From Bacillota bacterium (GTDB taxonomy: Bacteria > Bacillota > Clostridia > Christensenellales > Aristaeellaceae), in assembly GCA_023415145.1 (NCBI GenBank), contig JAEZLW010000170.1:1-64000 (forward strand): a DNA stretch of 64,000 nt. The letters are read 5' to 3'. Under the pieces are notes generated by a model. That model did not search any database. It was not told where the DNA came from and saw only the letters and a list, made by a program, of their open reading frames with translations. Shown one piece after another: positions 8,964 through 16,141 of the stretch. Both the position numbers and the translations under genes were made by a program. The stretch's first letter is position 1; each line of letters opens with the position of its first letter.

Positions 8964-9003
8964 TAAAAAGACCCATGTACAGCGTTTGGCCATACATGAG
9001 TCT
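8964..9003 (-). terminator. riboswitch-controlled terminator in front of mntP
   Basis: On the minus strand GACTCATGTA pairs over 10 bp with TACATGGGTC and is followed directly by TTTTT. The 5' arm includes the last bases of the aptamer's closing stem, so ligand binding and termination exclude each other. Confidence 0.85.
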
Positions 9004-9090
9004 CATTATTTCAGACAAGCCAGGCGTTCATTACCATACCGCCAGTATGTTGACTTGCCGCGCAAATGCGCCAATTACTCCCCCATGAAC
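8993..9090 (-). promoter_or_regulatory. yybP-ykoY manganese riboswitch
   Basis: On the minus strand the two conserved blocks of the family are visible: GGGGAGTA at 9077-9084 and, after the variable arm with GTCAACATACTGG, TGAGACT at about 8999-9005. The family binds Mn2+ between the two apposed loops. The closing stem (CATGG near 9083-9088 with CTCATG) shares sequence with the 5' arm of the downstream terminator, so the expected logic is Mn2+ bound, terminator off, mntP on. An excellent promoter lies just upstream. Confidence 0.85.
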
Positions 9091-9097
9091 AGGGGAC

Positions 9098-9126
9098 AGT
9101 ATACCATTTGGGGTTGTCCCTGTCAA
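9098..9126 (-). promoter_or_regulatory. sigma-A promoter of the mntP operon
   Basis: TTGACA (9121-9126), a 17-bp spacer and TATACT (9098-9103) on the minus strand. Near consensus. Confidence 0.85.
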
Positions 9127-9201
9127 TGCTAAGCAATGGCCAAAGAAGGCAAAAACAGTTGAATCCAATTTACCCTGTTGTTTGATTCGTGTCCTTCTCT
9201 T

Positions 9202-9302
9202 TGGGTCCAGGGCCCGCAGGCCCTGGTCGTTTCAAGGGGGTTATGGAGAGTGCAGGGAGGAGTTAAGGGGGGGAATCGAAATCCCCCCTACTCCTCCCTG
9301 CG
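9202..9302. repeat. intergenic palindromes
   Basis: Two inverted repeats in the gap between the mntP promoter and mrp. CCAGGGCC/GGCCCTGG lies at about 9208-9227. A long imperfect palindrome at 9252-9301 has arms GCAGGGAGGAGT and ACTCCTCCCTGC plus an inner GGGGGG/CCCCCC. Similar CCAGGG hairpins occur after glgD and after lysA, so this is probably a dispersed REP-like element rather than a gene-specific signal. Confidence 0.55.
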
Positions 9303-9366
9303 TCACTGTTGTTCCAGCGCGACATGTCCAAGGCATTTGTTTACGCTCTTTGTATCGTTTTTAGAG

Positions 9367-9427
9367 ATATTTCGCCCTTGCGAGGGCAACCAGGGCTTTC
9401 CGATCGCCCTGGACCTTCGGATGCATC
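9367..9427. repeat. dispersed repeat, copy 1
   Basis: This 60-base stretch contains TATTTCGCCCTTGCGAGGGC, CAGGGCTTTCC and CCTGGACCTTCGG. The same blocks recur in the same order near 54.2-54.36 kb, where about 110 bases separate them. It lies 3' of mrp. Confidence 0.6.
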
Positions 9428-9476
9428 TTCTCTTTTGCTAAATAGTTTAAATGAGACTGCCCTTATGGCCAAAGAG

Positions 9477-10319
9477 TCATTCCCCTGCAGCCAGTCCGAT
9501 CAGCTTCCCGGCCGCCTTTTGAAGGTAATCCCCCTGCACCCACTCAATGCGGCCCTGGTCGCAGGCAGCGGACAGGGCAGGGTCCATGGGCAGGCGGTCA
9601 AAAGTTTTAATGCTGTGCTTCCTGGCGGTATCCGCGCCATGGCTTTCCCCAAACACGTTGAACTCCTTGCCGCAATCGGGGCAAACGACATAGCTCATGT
9701 TCTCCACCAAAGCCAGGATGGGCACGTTCATCTTATTGGCCATGTGGGCGGCCTTTTCCACAATCATGGTCACCAGTTCCTGGGGCGTGGTCACCAGCAC
9801 GATGCCGTCTACCGGAAGCGATTGGAACACGGTGAGGGGCACATCTCCCGTTCCCGGCGGCATATCCACAAACAAAAAGTCCACATCGCCCCAAATAACA
9901 TCTGTCCAAAATTGTTTTACTGTGCCCGCGATGATGGGGCCGCGCCAAACAACTGGCTCGGTTTCGCTTTCCAGCAAAAGGTTCAGCGACATCACCGGGA
10001 TACCAGACTGGCTTACTACCGGGAACAGCCCCACATCACTGCCGGTGGCCTTGTCCGTAATCCCAAAGGCCCTTGGGATGGACGGCCCGGTGATGTCGGC
10101 ATCCAGGATGGCAGTCCTAAGGCCCATCCGCCGAAGCGTTACCGCCAGGAGCGATGTGACCATGGATTTGCCCACCCCGCCCTTGCCGCTGACCACACCG
10201 ATGACCTTTTTGATGTGGCTCAGGTCGTGGGGCTTTTCCTGGAAGCTTGATTTGGGCTTTCTTCTTGAAACGCATTCTGCGCCGCAGCTTGAGCAGTCAG
10301 AAGTACAATTGTCGGGCAT
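9477..10319 (-). CDS. mrp: Mrp/NBP35-type Fe-S cluster carrier ATPase
   Basis: Cytoplasmic P-loop ATPase that assembles and hands over Fe-S clusters, 280 aa. Deviant Walker A GKGGVGKS at 45-52, the family segment DADITGPSIPR, and DMPPGTGDVPLT. The cluster-bridging CPDC pair is near residue 215. The N-terminus carries a second cysteine cluster (C5, C9, C12, C16), as in the NBP35-like subgroup. ATG 10319 follows AAAGGAGG. It stands alone; the EamA gene upstream on the same strand is about 165 bases away. Confidence 0.9.
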   Translation of the reverse strand: MPDNCTSDCSSCGAECVSRRKPKSSFQEKPHDLSHIKKVIGVVSGKGGVGKSMVTSLLAVTLRRMGLRTAILDADITGPSIPRAFGITDKATGSDVGLFPVVSQSGIPVMSLNLLLESETEPVVWRGPIIAGTVKQFWTDVIWGDVDFLFVDMPPGTGDVPLTVFQSLPVDGIVLVTTPQELVTMIVEKAAHMANKMNVPILALVENMSYVVCPDCGKEFNVFGESHGADTARKHSIKTFDRLPMDPALSAACDQGRIEWVQGDYLQKAAGKLIGLAAGE

Positions 10320-10484
10320 ATGAGTTCCTCCTTTGGGTGCTGATTCCTGTCATCTAGATCAGCGCATGGAACACAACACAAGTCCATTTCCATGCCTGCC
10401 CAGATTGCACGGTAGCACAATTGCATCTCGCTGTCAAGGGCGGACAAAAGGCCAGTAATCTTGGCAAAGTCCATATCGACAAGG

Positions 10485-11396
10485 TCAGCCTGCCTGCTGT
10501 ACACTTTGCTTTGCCGGCCTGCGTTCCGCCAGAAACATGCCAAGCAAGGCCAAAAAGGCGCCAAGCAAGGCCAGTGGCGTGATCCTTTCATGCAGGACCG
10601 TTGCGGCGGCAAAAATGGTGACCACAGGCACAATATAGATGTACAATGTGGTTTTGACCGCCCCCAGGACGCCGACAGTCCAGTTCCACATAACAAAGCA
10701 AAGGGCGGAGGCCAATAGCCCCAGAAACATCAAGTGGAACAGGATCACAGGATCAGTAAAGCGCCCCAAATCAAGTTGAAAATCCATTTGCAGCGCTGCG
10801 GGTACCATGAACAGCAGCCCATAAAAGAAAACCCTGCGGGTGCAGCCAATGTTGTGATACCCCAAACCACTGATTTTGCGCATGAGAACAGAGTACAGCG
10901 CGAAGGCAACAGCCGCCAGCAATGCCAATACATCTCCTATGGGGTTTAGGCGAAGCACCTCATTGGCATTGTACCCAATCAGAAAGATGCCCGTTAAAGC
11001 AACAATGAACCCTACAAAAAACTGCGGCCTGAACCGCTCGCCTTTTAGCAGAAAGTGGGACAGCACCGCTGTGAAAAAGGGGGCCATGGATACGATGACC
11101 CCAACGTTTGAGGCCAGCGTATAGGTCAGCGCAATGCTTTCCAGCAAAAAGTACAGGGTAACACCGCATAAACCGGCCAGGGCAAAAAGCAATTCCTCTT
11201 TCCAGCTTTTTGTTTTGACTTTTCGGGGGTGCAGCAGAAACAGCGTCACATAACCGATGATGAAACGGATCAGCAAAATCTCAATGGGCTTGAACTCCTG
11301 AAGCAGCGTCTTGGTGGAAATATAAGTGGAGCCCCAGATCAGTATGGCCGCAAGGGCCGACAGATGGCCTGTTGCCACGATGCGTTTTTGTTCCAT
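10485..11396 (-). CDS. EamA/DMT-family transporter
   Basis: Polytopic inner-membrane protein with about ten helices and two EamA repeats, 303 aa. First helix LAAILIWGSTYISTKTLL; the second repeat ends in HERITPLALLGAFLALLGMF. Members export amino acids or other small metabolites; the substrate is not evident. ATG 11396 overlaps the stop codon of the upstream AraC-family gene (TAATG-type overlap), so the two are translationally coupled and the regulator may respond to the transported compound. Confidence 0.85.
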   Translation of the reverse strand: MEQKRIVATGHLSALAAILIWGSTYISTKTLLQEFKPIEILLIRFIIGYVTLFLLHPRKVKTKSWKEELLFALAGLCGVTLYFLLESIALTYTLASNVGVIVSMAPFFTAVLSHFLLKGERFRPQFFVGFIVALTGIFLIGYNANEVLRLNPIGDVLALLAAVAFALYSVLMRKISGLGYHNIGCTRRVFFYGLLFMVPAALQMDFQLDLGRFTDPVILFHLMFLGLLASALCFVMWNWTVGVLGAVKTTLYIYIVPVVTIFAAATVLHERITPLALLGAFLALLGMFLAERRPAKQSVQQAG

Positions 11397-12247
11397 TACA
11401 CTCTCTCCTTGTCAGAAAGAACCGGCACATCCCGTCCCTGCAAAAAAACCCGCATATACTGCCTTGGCGTCAGCCCGATCAACTTCTTGAAAAAGTTTGT
11501 AAAATGGCTCTGGTCGCAAAAGCCCGTTCTTAAGGCCACCTCCATGGGCGGGACTCCACTTTCCAGTAGCATTTTGGCATTGCCGATGCGTACAGCCTCC
11601 AGATAGCTGTACGGGGAAATACCCTTTTGCCTGGTGAAAGAGCGCAGAAAGTGATATTTGCTCATGTTGGCCATTTTGCAAAGCTCATCCAGCAAGATGG
11701 TTTTTGAAAAGTTGTCCTCCAGATATTTGCATACCGCTTCAAACTGCGCGGCCTGTTCAGGCGCAGCAAGGGCAGGCTCCCGGTCATATTCGGACAGCAA
11801 TTGTTCAATGAGGAACAGAAACAATTCTTCCTTTTTGAAATCTGCCGTCTCCGACGAGATCATCAGGTGAAGCTCCTGGAGGGAGGACACAAGATCACTA
11901 TTGTACAGCACCGTCTTGGGAAAATGGGGCAGGTACTCCCTGCCGGTGATTTCGTATACTGTCTTTTGCATCACATCCGGCCTTATGTTGATGCTGTGGT
12001 AATCCAACGCCATTCCACCCAACTGCTCACAGGTGTGGACATCCTTGGGATTGAAGATGGTGATGTCACCGGGGTTTACAATGTACTCTTTGTCCTTGCA
12101 CATGAGACACCGCTGGCCCTTATCGATATAGCCGATCACATAGTAATCATGAAAGTGGTTGGGAAAACGCTGCATGATCCCATAAAACCGGTAAGCTTCG
12201 ATTTTCAGGTCCGGATCAAAGCAAACCGTTCTGACTTCCTTTGCCAT
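11396..12247 (-). CDS. AraC-family transcriptional regulator
   Basis: 283 aa. The N-terminal cupin-type sensor contains FPNHFHDYYVIGYIDKG and NPGDITIFNPKDVHTCE. The C-terminal double helix-turn-helix runs from about residue 185 (LLDELCKMANMSKYHFLRSF) to TGFCDQSHFTNFFKKLIGLTP. I start at ATG 12247 behind GGAAGGGAG; an ATG 21 bases upstream has a poorer site. It is coupled to the EamA exporter gene, which it probably regulates. Confidence 0.85.
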   Translation of the reverse strand: MAKEVRTVCFDPDLKIEAYRFYGIMQRFPNHFHDYYVIGYIDKGQRCLMCKDKEYIVNPGDITIFNPKDVHTCEQLGGMALDYHSINIRPDVMQKTVYEITGREYLPHFPKTVLYNSDLVSSLQELHLMISSETADFKKEELFLFLIEQLLSEYDREPALAAPEQAAQFEAVCKYLEDNFSKTILLDELCKMANMSKYHFLRSFTRQKGISPYSYLEAVRIGNAKMLLESGVPPMEVALRTGFCDQSHFTNFFKKLIGLTPRQYMRVFLQGRDVPVLSDKERV

Positions 12248-12285
12248 GTTGCTCCCTTCCTTGTGCATGTTGTTCCGATAACCTT

Positions 12286-12314
12286 ACCATAAGGGAAGGA
12301 TGGATTTCTTGCAA
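12286..12314 (-). promoter_or_regulatory. probable promoter of the AraC-EamA pair
   Basis: TTGCAA (12309-12314), 17 bp, TATGGT (12286-12291) on the minus strand. The weak -10 fits an activator-dependent promoter. Confidence 0.45.
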
Positions 12315-12333
12315 GATATTGCGCAAATAAATC

Positions 12334-12374
12334 AAAAAAGCTGCCAACCGCATTTTATACAGTTGACAGCTTTT
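12334..12374 (-). terminator. Rho-independent terminator
   Basis: AAAAGCTGTCAAC and GTTGGCAGCTTTTTT form a stem on the minus strand, downstream of the methyltransferase-like gene. It ends the GH29 unit and could also work on the other strand. Confidence 0.8.
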
Positions 12375-12420
12375 AGCTCACAGGAGAAGGTGAGATATAC
12401 TGAAATATCGCCAATGCAGG

Positions 12421-13263
12421 CTATCCTTGCCGCTTCTTCAAAAAAATCCACCACTGGGGGTCAAACCCGTCAAGCATGACCTCATCATACCCCGGCAACT
12501 CCTTCAGCCACTCCCGTATCATCGGCACCAGATGCTCAAACAGCTTAGGGGGGTAGCCCCAATCCAAATCAAGCTGAAACATATAGTGATTGATGGCAAC
12601 AACGCCGCCTGTCCTCAGCGTGGGCCAGAGGGATTTCATGAGGTTCATGAAGGGTTCACGGACATGTTCATTAAGCGTTCCCGCAGCCACTTCCTTTTGA
12701 AGCAGCTTGATCATGTAGGGCAGCGTCTCCATCCAGTCGCTGTACACGGTGTCGATGCCATATTGGCCGCAGAGAATGGCCTGCAGCACATCGTTGACAG
12801 CGTGCTGGAAGGCGATGATGTCCACCTTTGAAGCCTCCAAGTGCTGCAATACATTCGCCGCGTCGTCTTTGATCAGCCGGACTGTTATGGGAAGCCCGTC
12901 AATCCTTTGCATCAGGCTTTCGTTCAGCTTTTCATTCATGTTGGCTGTGATGTACAGGCTGCCAGGCCTCGTACGTGCCATGCACTGGGGAATCATATCC
13001 GCATCCCCGGAGGCTACCTCCAACAGCGCAAGCTTGCCGCCGGGAATCAGCCGGTCCATCACCTCGCCCCAGCGGTCCCGGAAAAACACTTCATTGATCA
13101 CCGTAAAGTTTGCGATGGGGGCCGTTAGCAAGGCCGCAAGCTGCCTTTCCCGCTCGCCTTCCGGTATGCTTTCATACTGGGCAAGCTCATCGGGCCGCAA
13201 ATACCGCCTGGCGCTTTTTGTAAGCTTCGGCAGCCACTTTTCAATTCTATCCAGGGGGATCAT
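12421..13263 (-). CDS. SAM-dependent methyltransferase-like protein
   Basis: 280 aa cytoplasmic protein with a Rossmann-like centre: LALLEVASGDADMIPQC resembles a motif-I glycine loop, then SLYITANMNEKL, a DIIAFQHAVNDVL segment where methyltransferases carry motif IV, and GGVVAINHYMF near the end. The glycine loop is degenerate, so activity is uncertain and the substrate unknown. I start at ATG 13263, with AAAAGG about 10 bases upstream; in-frame starts at 13275 and 13344 are possible. It follows the fucosidase gene by about 90 bp on the same strand and ends at a terminator. Confidence 0.55.
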   Translation of the reverse strand: MIPLDRIEKWLPKLTKSARRYLRPDELAQYESIPEGERERQLAALLTAPIANFTVINEVFFRDRWGEVMDRLIPGGKLALLEVASGDADMIPQCMARTRPGSLYITANMNEKLNESLMQRIDGLPITVRLIKDDAANVLQHLEASKVDIIAFQHAVNDVLQAILCGQYGIDTVYSDWMETLPYMIKLLQKEVAAGTLNEHVREPFMNLMKSLWPTLRTGGVVAINHYMFQLDLDWGYPPKLFEHLVPMIREWLKELPGYDEVMLDGFDPQWWIFLKKRQG

Positions 13264-13351
13264 CTTTCGTACCATCCTTTTCAACTCCACGATGCAGACC
13301 GATATACTCCGATTCTTCGCGGTCAGTTGCATGGCAGCCTGCACAGACTGA

Positions 13352-14824
13352 TTATTCCAGCGCTATCTTGATCACCACAGGCAAATCGCATTCCCTTTGA
13401 GCAAAATGCACATGCAATCCATCCTCAAGATGATTATAAGCCGGGGCTTCCGTTTCACCCAGTACGGATACTGCCTTGATGATGCCATTGAAAAGGTGAT
13501 TCGGCTGCTCTTTTCCTTTATGCAGTGTTTTGATCAATGCATGCCCATCCCTCGGCCGTTTCATCAGTGTGGCGTACAAACTTCCGCCCCTTTGCGTAAA
13601 GCGTATGTCCTCCGCAGTAAAGCCCTTGTCCTCACCGTCGGTAAATTGGCCTTCCTTCACCTTGGTGGGGCCCTCTCCAAACACCCGCCAGGGCTGGGTC
13701 TCATACACTGCCTCGCCGTTTGATTTCAGCCAATCGCCGATTGTAAGAAGCAGTGCCTCATCCTCCTTGGGAATGGTTCCGTCGGCCTTGGGGCCAACAT
13801 TCAGCATCAATGCGCCGTTTTTGCTGACCACATCCATCAAGTCGCGCAGAATGTCACCGGCCTTTTTATATTCATTGCCGTCGGTATAGCACCAGGAGTT
13901 TTTCGCCATGGCCGTGTCCGACTGCCAGAAGAAGGGCATGGCCTTTTCAAACTGGCCCCGCTCCACATCCGGAACGGCGCAACCCATGGGGAAGGCATCA
14001 TGCTTGTAGGTGATGGCCACCTCCTGCCCTCTTTTTGCCGCCAGGTTGTAGTAGTAAGCGGCAAACTGACGCAAATAGGGCTTGACGGACTCGTGCTGAA
14101 TCCACCAGTCGAAGTACACCATCCGGGGCTTGTATTCACGCACCAGTTCACAGGTGCGCAAAAGCCAGTCTTCCAGGAACTCCCTGGTGGGTGTTGGTTT
14201 GCTGTGTAAGTCATGGTGGTTCGCCTCCTCCATGGAAGGCCAATACAGGTCGGCGGGCGTCAGCGGTTCCTTGATGTCGCTGTCGAACTCTTTGCCGTGA
14301 CCCAAGAAGAACCAATGCTCTACTCTGTGGGAAGACAGGCAGGGGATCAAGCCACGCTTTTCAAAGGCTGCGTGCAATTCCCCCAGCACATCCCGGTTGG
14401 GGCCCATTTCATAGGCATTCCAATGCGAGAGGCTGCTTTTATACATTTGAAAGCCGTCGTGGTGCTCCGCCACAGGTGTCACATATCTGGCCCCGGCACG
14501 CACAAACAAATCAGCCCAGGCATCAGGATCGAAGTTTTCAGCCTTGAAAAGCGGGATAAAATCCTTGTACCCGAATTCCTTGTGGGGGCCATATGTCTTG
14601 ACATGGTGCTCAAACTCCCGCGAGCCCTGCATGTACATGTTGCGGGGATACCACTCATTGGCAAAGGCAGGTACGGAATAGGCGCCCCAATGAATGAAAA
14701 TGCCGAACTTGGCTTTGGGATACCAACCGGCAAGCCGGTAATTGCCCAGGGATTCCCAGTCATCATGAAAAGGTCCGTCATCGATCACTTGCCGAATTTC
14801 CTGAAGCATTGCTTGCCTGTCCAT
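13352..14824 (-). CDS. GH29 alpha-L-fucosidase
   Basis: Glycoside hydrolase family 29, retaining exo-fucosidase, 490 aa, no signal peptide, so it acts on imported oligosaccharides. Family marks: WYPKAKFGIFIHWGAYSVPAF near the N-terminus, VTPVAEHHDGFQMYKS with the substrate-binding histidines, and the nucleophile D239 in MVYFDWWIQ. ATG 14824 is chosen for the GGAGG just upstream. A C-terminal beta domain follows from about residue 380. The subfamily (broad or linkage-specific) cannot be told by eye. Confidence 0.9.
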   Translation of the reverse strand: MDRQAMLQEIRQVIDDGPFHDDWESLGNYRLAGWYPKAKFGIFIHWGAYSVPAFANEWYPRNMYMQGSREFEHHVKTYGPHKEFGYKDFIPLFKAENFDPDAWADLFVRAGARYVTPVAEHHDGFQMYKSSLSHWNAYEMGPNRDVLGELHAAFEKRGLIPCLSSHRVEHWFFLGHGKEFDSDIKEPLTPADLYWPSMEEANHHDLHSKPTPTREFLEDWLLRTCELVREYKPRMVYFDWWIQHESVKPYLRQFAAYYYNLAAKRGQEVAITYKHDAFPMGCAVPDVERGQFEKAMPFFWQSDTAMAKNSWCYTDGNEYKKAGDILRDLMDVVSKNGALMLNVGPKADGTIPKEDEALLLTIGDWLKSNGEAVYETQPWRVFGEGPTKVKEGQFTDGEDKGFTAEDIRFTQRGGSLYATLMKRPRDGHALIKTLHKGKEQPNHLFNGIIKAVSVLGETEAPAYNHLEDGLHVHFAQRECDLPVVIKIALE

Positions 14825-14849
14825 ACATCCTCCGGATATGATTTTTCCC

Positions 14850-14879
14850 ATTATACCCCAACCGGAGTAAAAAGTACAA
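14850..14879 (-). promoter_or_regulatory. promoter of the GH29 gene
   Basis: TTGTAC (14874-14879), 18 bp, TATAAT (14850-14855) on the minus strand, about 25 bases upstream of the start codon. Confidence 0.65.
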
Positions 14880-14919
14880 GAACATACCCAAGATCATTCC
14901 GTCTTATGTCATATCATGC

Positions 14920-14948
14920 TTGACGTAGACAGCGCCCTAATATACCAT
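14920..14948 (+). promoter_or_regulatory. promoter of the polysaccharide deacetylase gene
   Basis: TTGACG (14920-14925), 17 bp, TACCAT (14943-14948). It is divergent from the fucosidase promoter, 41 bases apart. Confidence 0.55.
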
Positions 14949-15000
14949 ACAGGATAGATTCGCTTTAAAGCACTCCCATTAACGATGGAGGAACTACGCA

Positions 15001-15654
15001 ATGGACTGGCATAAAAAACGCAAGGCATTAACCTTCAGCTATGATGACGGCGTATGGCAGGATGAACGCCTGGCGGATTTGTTCAACCGCTACAAAGTTA
15101 AGTGTACCTTCAATATCAACTCCGCCCTTTTGGGCGATGAAAAAGGCCGCTGCCTAGCTTTGGACAAAGCACGGGCGGTTTACAAAGGCCATGAGGTGGC
15201 CGTGCATACCCTCACCCATCCGCACTTGGAAAACCTCTCCAGCAATGACATTCTTGCCGAAGTTTTTGGCGATCAAAAAGCCCTTTCCGCCATGTTCGGC
15301 ATACCCGTTTTGGGCATGGCCTATCCCTTCGGCACGTATTCCGATCAGGTAGTGAATGTGATCAAGGATTGCGGCATTGCCTATTCCCGCACAGTGGAGG
15401 AATCGTTGTGCTTTGAACCTCAGCAGGACCTGCTTCGTTTCAAACCTACCTGCCACCATGACCATCCAAAGGTGTTTGATCTGGCGGAGGCGTTTTTAAA
15501 AGATCAGGGAGATAAGCCCCTGTTGTTTTATATTTGGGGCCACAGCTATGAATTTGACCAAAGGGACAACTGGCAGCGGATGGAGGATTTGCTGAAACTT
15601 CTGTCTGGCCATGATGATGTGTTCTACGGAGCCAATACGCAAGTGCTGCTGTAG
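15001..15654 (+). CDS. polysaccharide deacetylase family protein
   Basis: NodB-homology carbohydrate esterase (CE4-like), 217 aa, without signal peptide. Motif 1 KALTFSYDDGVW supplies the catalytic and metal Asp residues, motif 2 VAVHTLTHPHL the two metal histidines, motif 3 MAYPFGTYSD. CE4 enzymes remove N- or O-acetyl groups from sugars. Its cytoplasmic location next to a fucosidase suggests it acts on an imported acetylated sugar; this is inference. A GGAGG site precedes ATG 15001. Followed by a cupin gene. Confidence 0.8.
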   Translation: MDWHKKRKALTFSYDDGVWQDERLADLFNRYKVKCTFNINSALLGDEKGRCLALDKARAVYKGHEVAVHTLTHPHLENLSSNDILAEVFGDQKALSAMFGIPVLGMAYPFGTYSDQVVNVIKDCGIAYSRTVEESLCFEPQQDLLRFKPTCHHDHPKVFDLAEAFLKDQGDKPLLFYIWGHSYEFDQRDNWQRMEDLLKLLSGHDDVFYGANTQVLL

Positions 15655-15697
15655 ATTCATTTTCCATATTAACTTTTACCGACTGAAAGGAGACCAT

Positions 15698-16033
15698 ATG
15701 TCAGACATCTTTCCCGCCCCCGTCTTGCGCCTGCCCAAAGCCGACATTCCTTTGGAAGGCATTACGGCCTACCTGTCCCAGGGACAGGGCCATCAAATCA
15801 TTTTCATGGAATTTGCCAAGGATGTTGATCTACCGGAGCATGCCCATGCCGGGCAGTGGGGCGTTGTGCTGGAAGGAAAGATTGAGCTTACCATCGGCAG
15901 CGTCAAGCAGATGTACGAAAAGGGAGACAGGTACTATATCCCCGAAGGCGTGCTACACTCGGGGAAAATTTTCGCCGGATATGCGGATATGACCTATTTT
16001 GATCAGCGTGACAGGTACAAGGAAAAAGCATAA
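15698..16033 (+). CDS. small cupin-domain protein
   Basis: 111 aa single-domain cupin. Motif 1 LPEHAHAGQWGVVLEGKIEL and motif 2 GDRYYIPEGVLHSGKI carry the metal-ligand histidines. ATG 15698 has AAAGGAG 7 bases upstream. It could be a sugar-binding or isomerase-type cupin; the reaction is unknown. It lies 43 bp after the deacetylase gene and is probably co-transcribed; a hairpin ends the unit. Confidence 0.75.
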   Translation: MSDIFPAPVLRLPKADIPLEGITAYLSQGQGHQIIFMEFAKDVDLPEHAHAGQWGVVLEGKIELTIGSVKQMYEKGDRYYIPEGVLHSGKIFAGYADMTYFDQRDRYKEKA

Positions 16034-16066
16034 TCCTTATGGACAGGAAATTTTACGAGAACTTGA

Positions 16067-16101
16067 AGCAAAGCCCCGCGTTGTTGAGCGCGAGGCTTTG
16101 C
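16067..16101. terminator. hairpin between convergent operons
   Basis: GCAAAGCC (16068-16075) pairs with GGCTTTGC (16094-16101), with an inner CGCG pair. There is no clear T-tract on either side, but its place between the cupin gene and the convergent GH112 gene fits termination. Confidence 0.6.
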
Positions 16102-16141
16102 ACGTATTTGTACTCATTTTACAGATGAAACACATGCCATT

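Noticed and set aside
9309..10250. 313-codon plus-strand frame across mrp
   Set aside because: Antisense shadow of mrp, which has intact Walker and cysteine motifs; the product is His/Gln-rich without domains.
10220..10696. Minus-strand frame overlapping the start of mrp and the end of the EamA gene
   Set aside because: No ribosome binding site, and it overlaps two real genes in another frame. The Cys-containing middle part was considered as a small gene, but nothing supports it.
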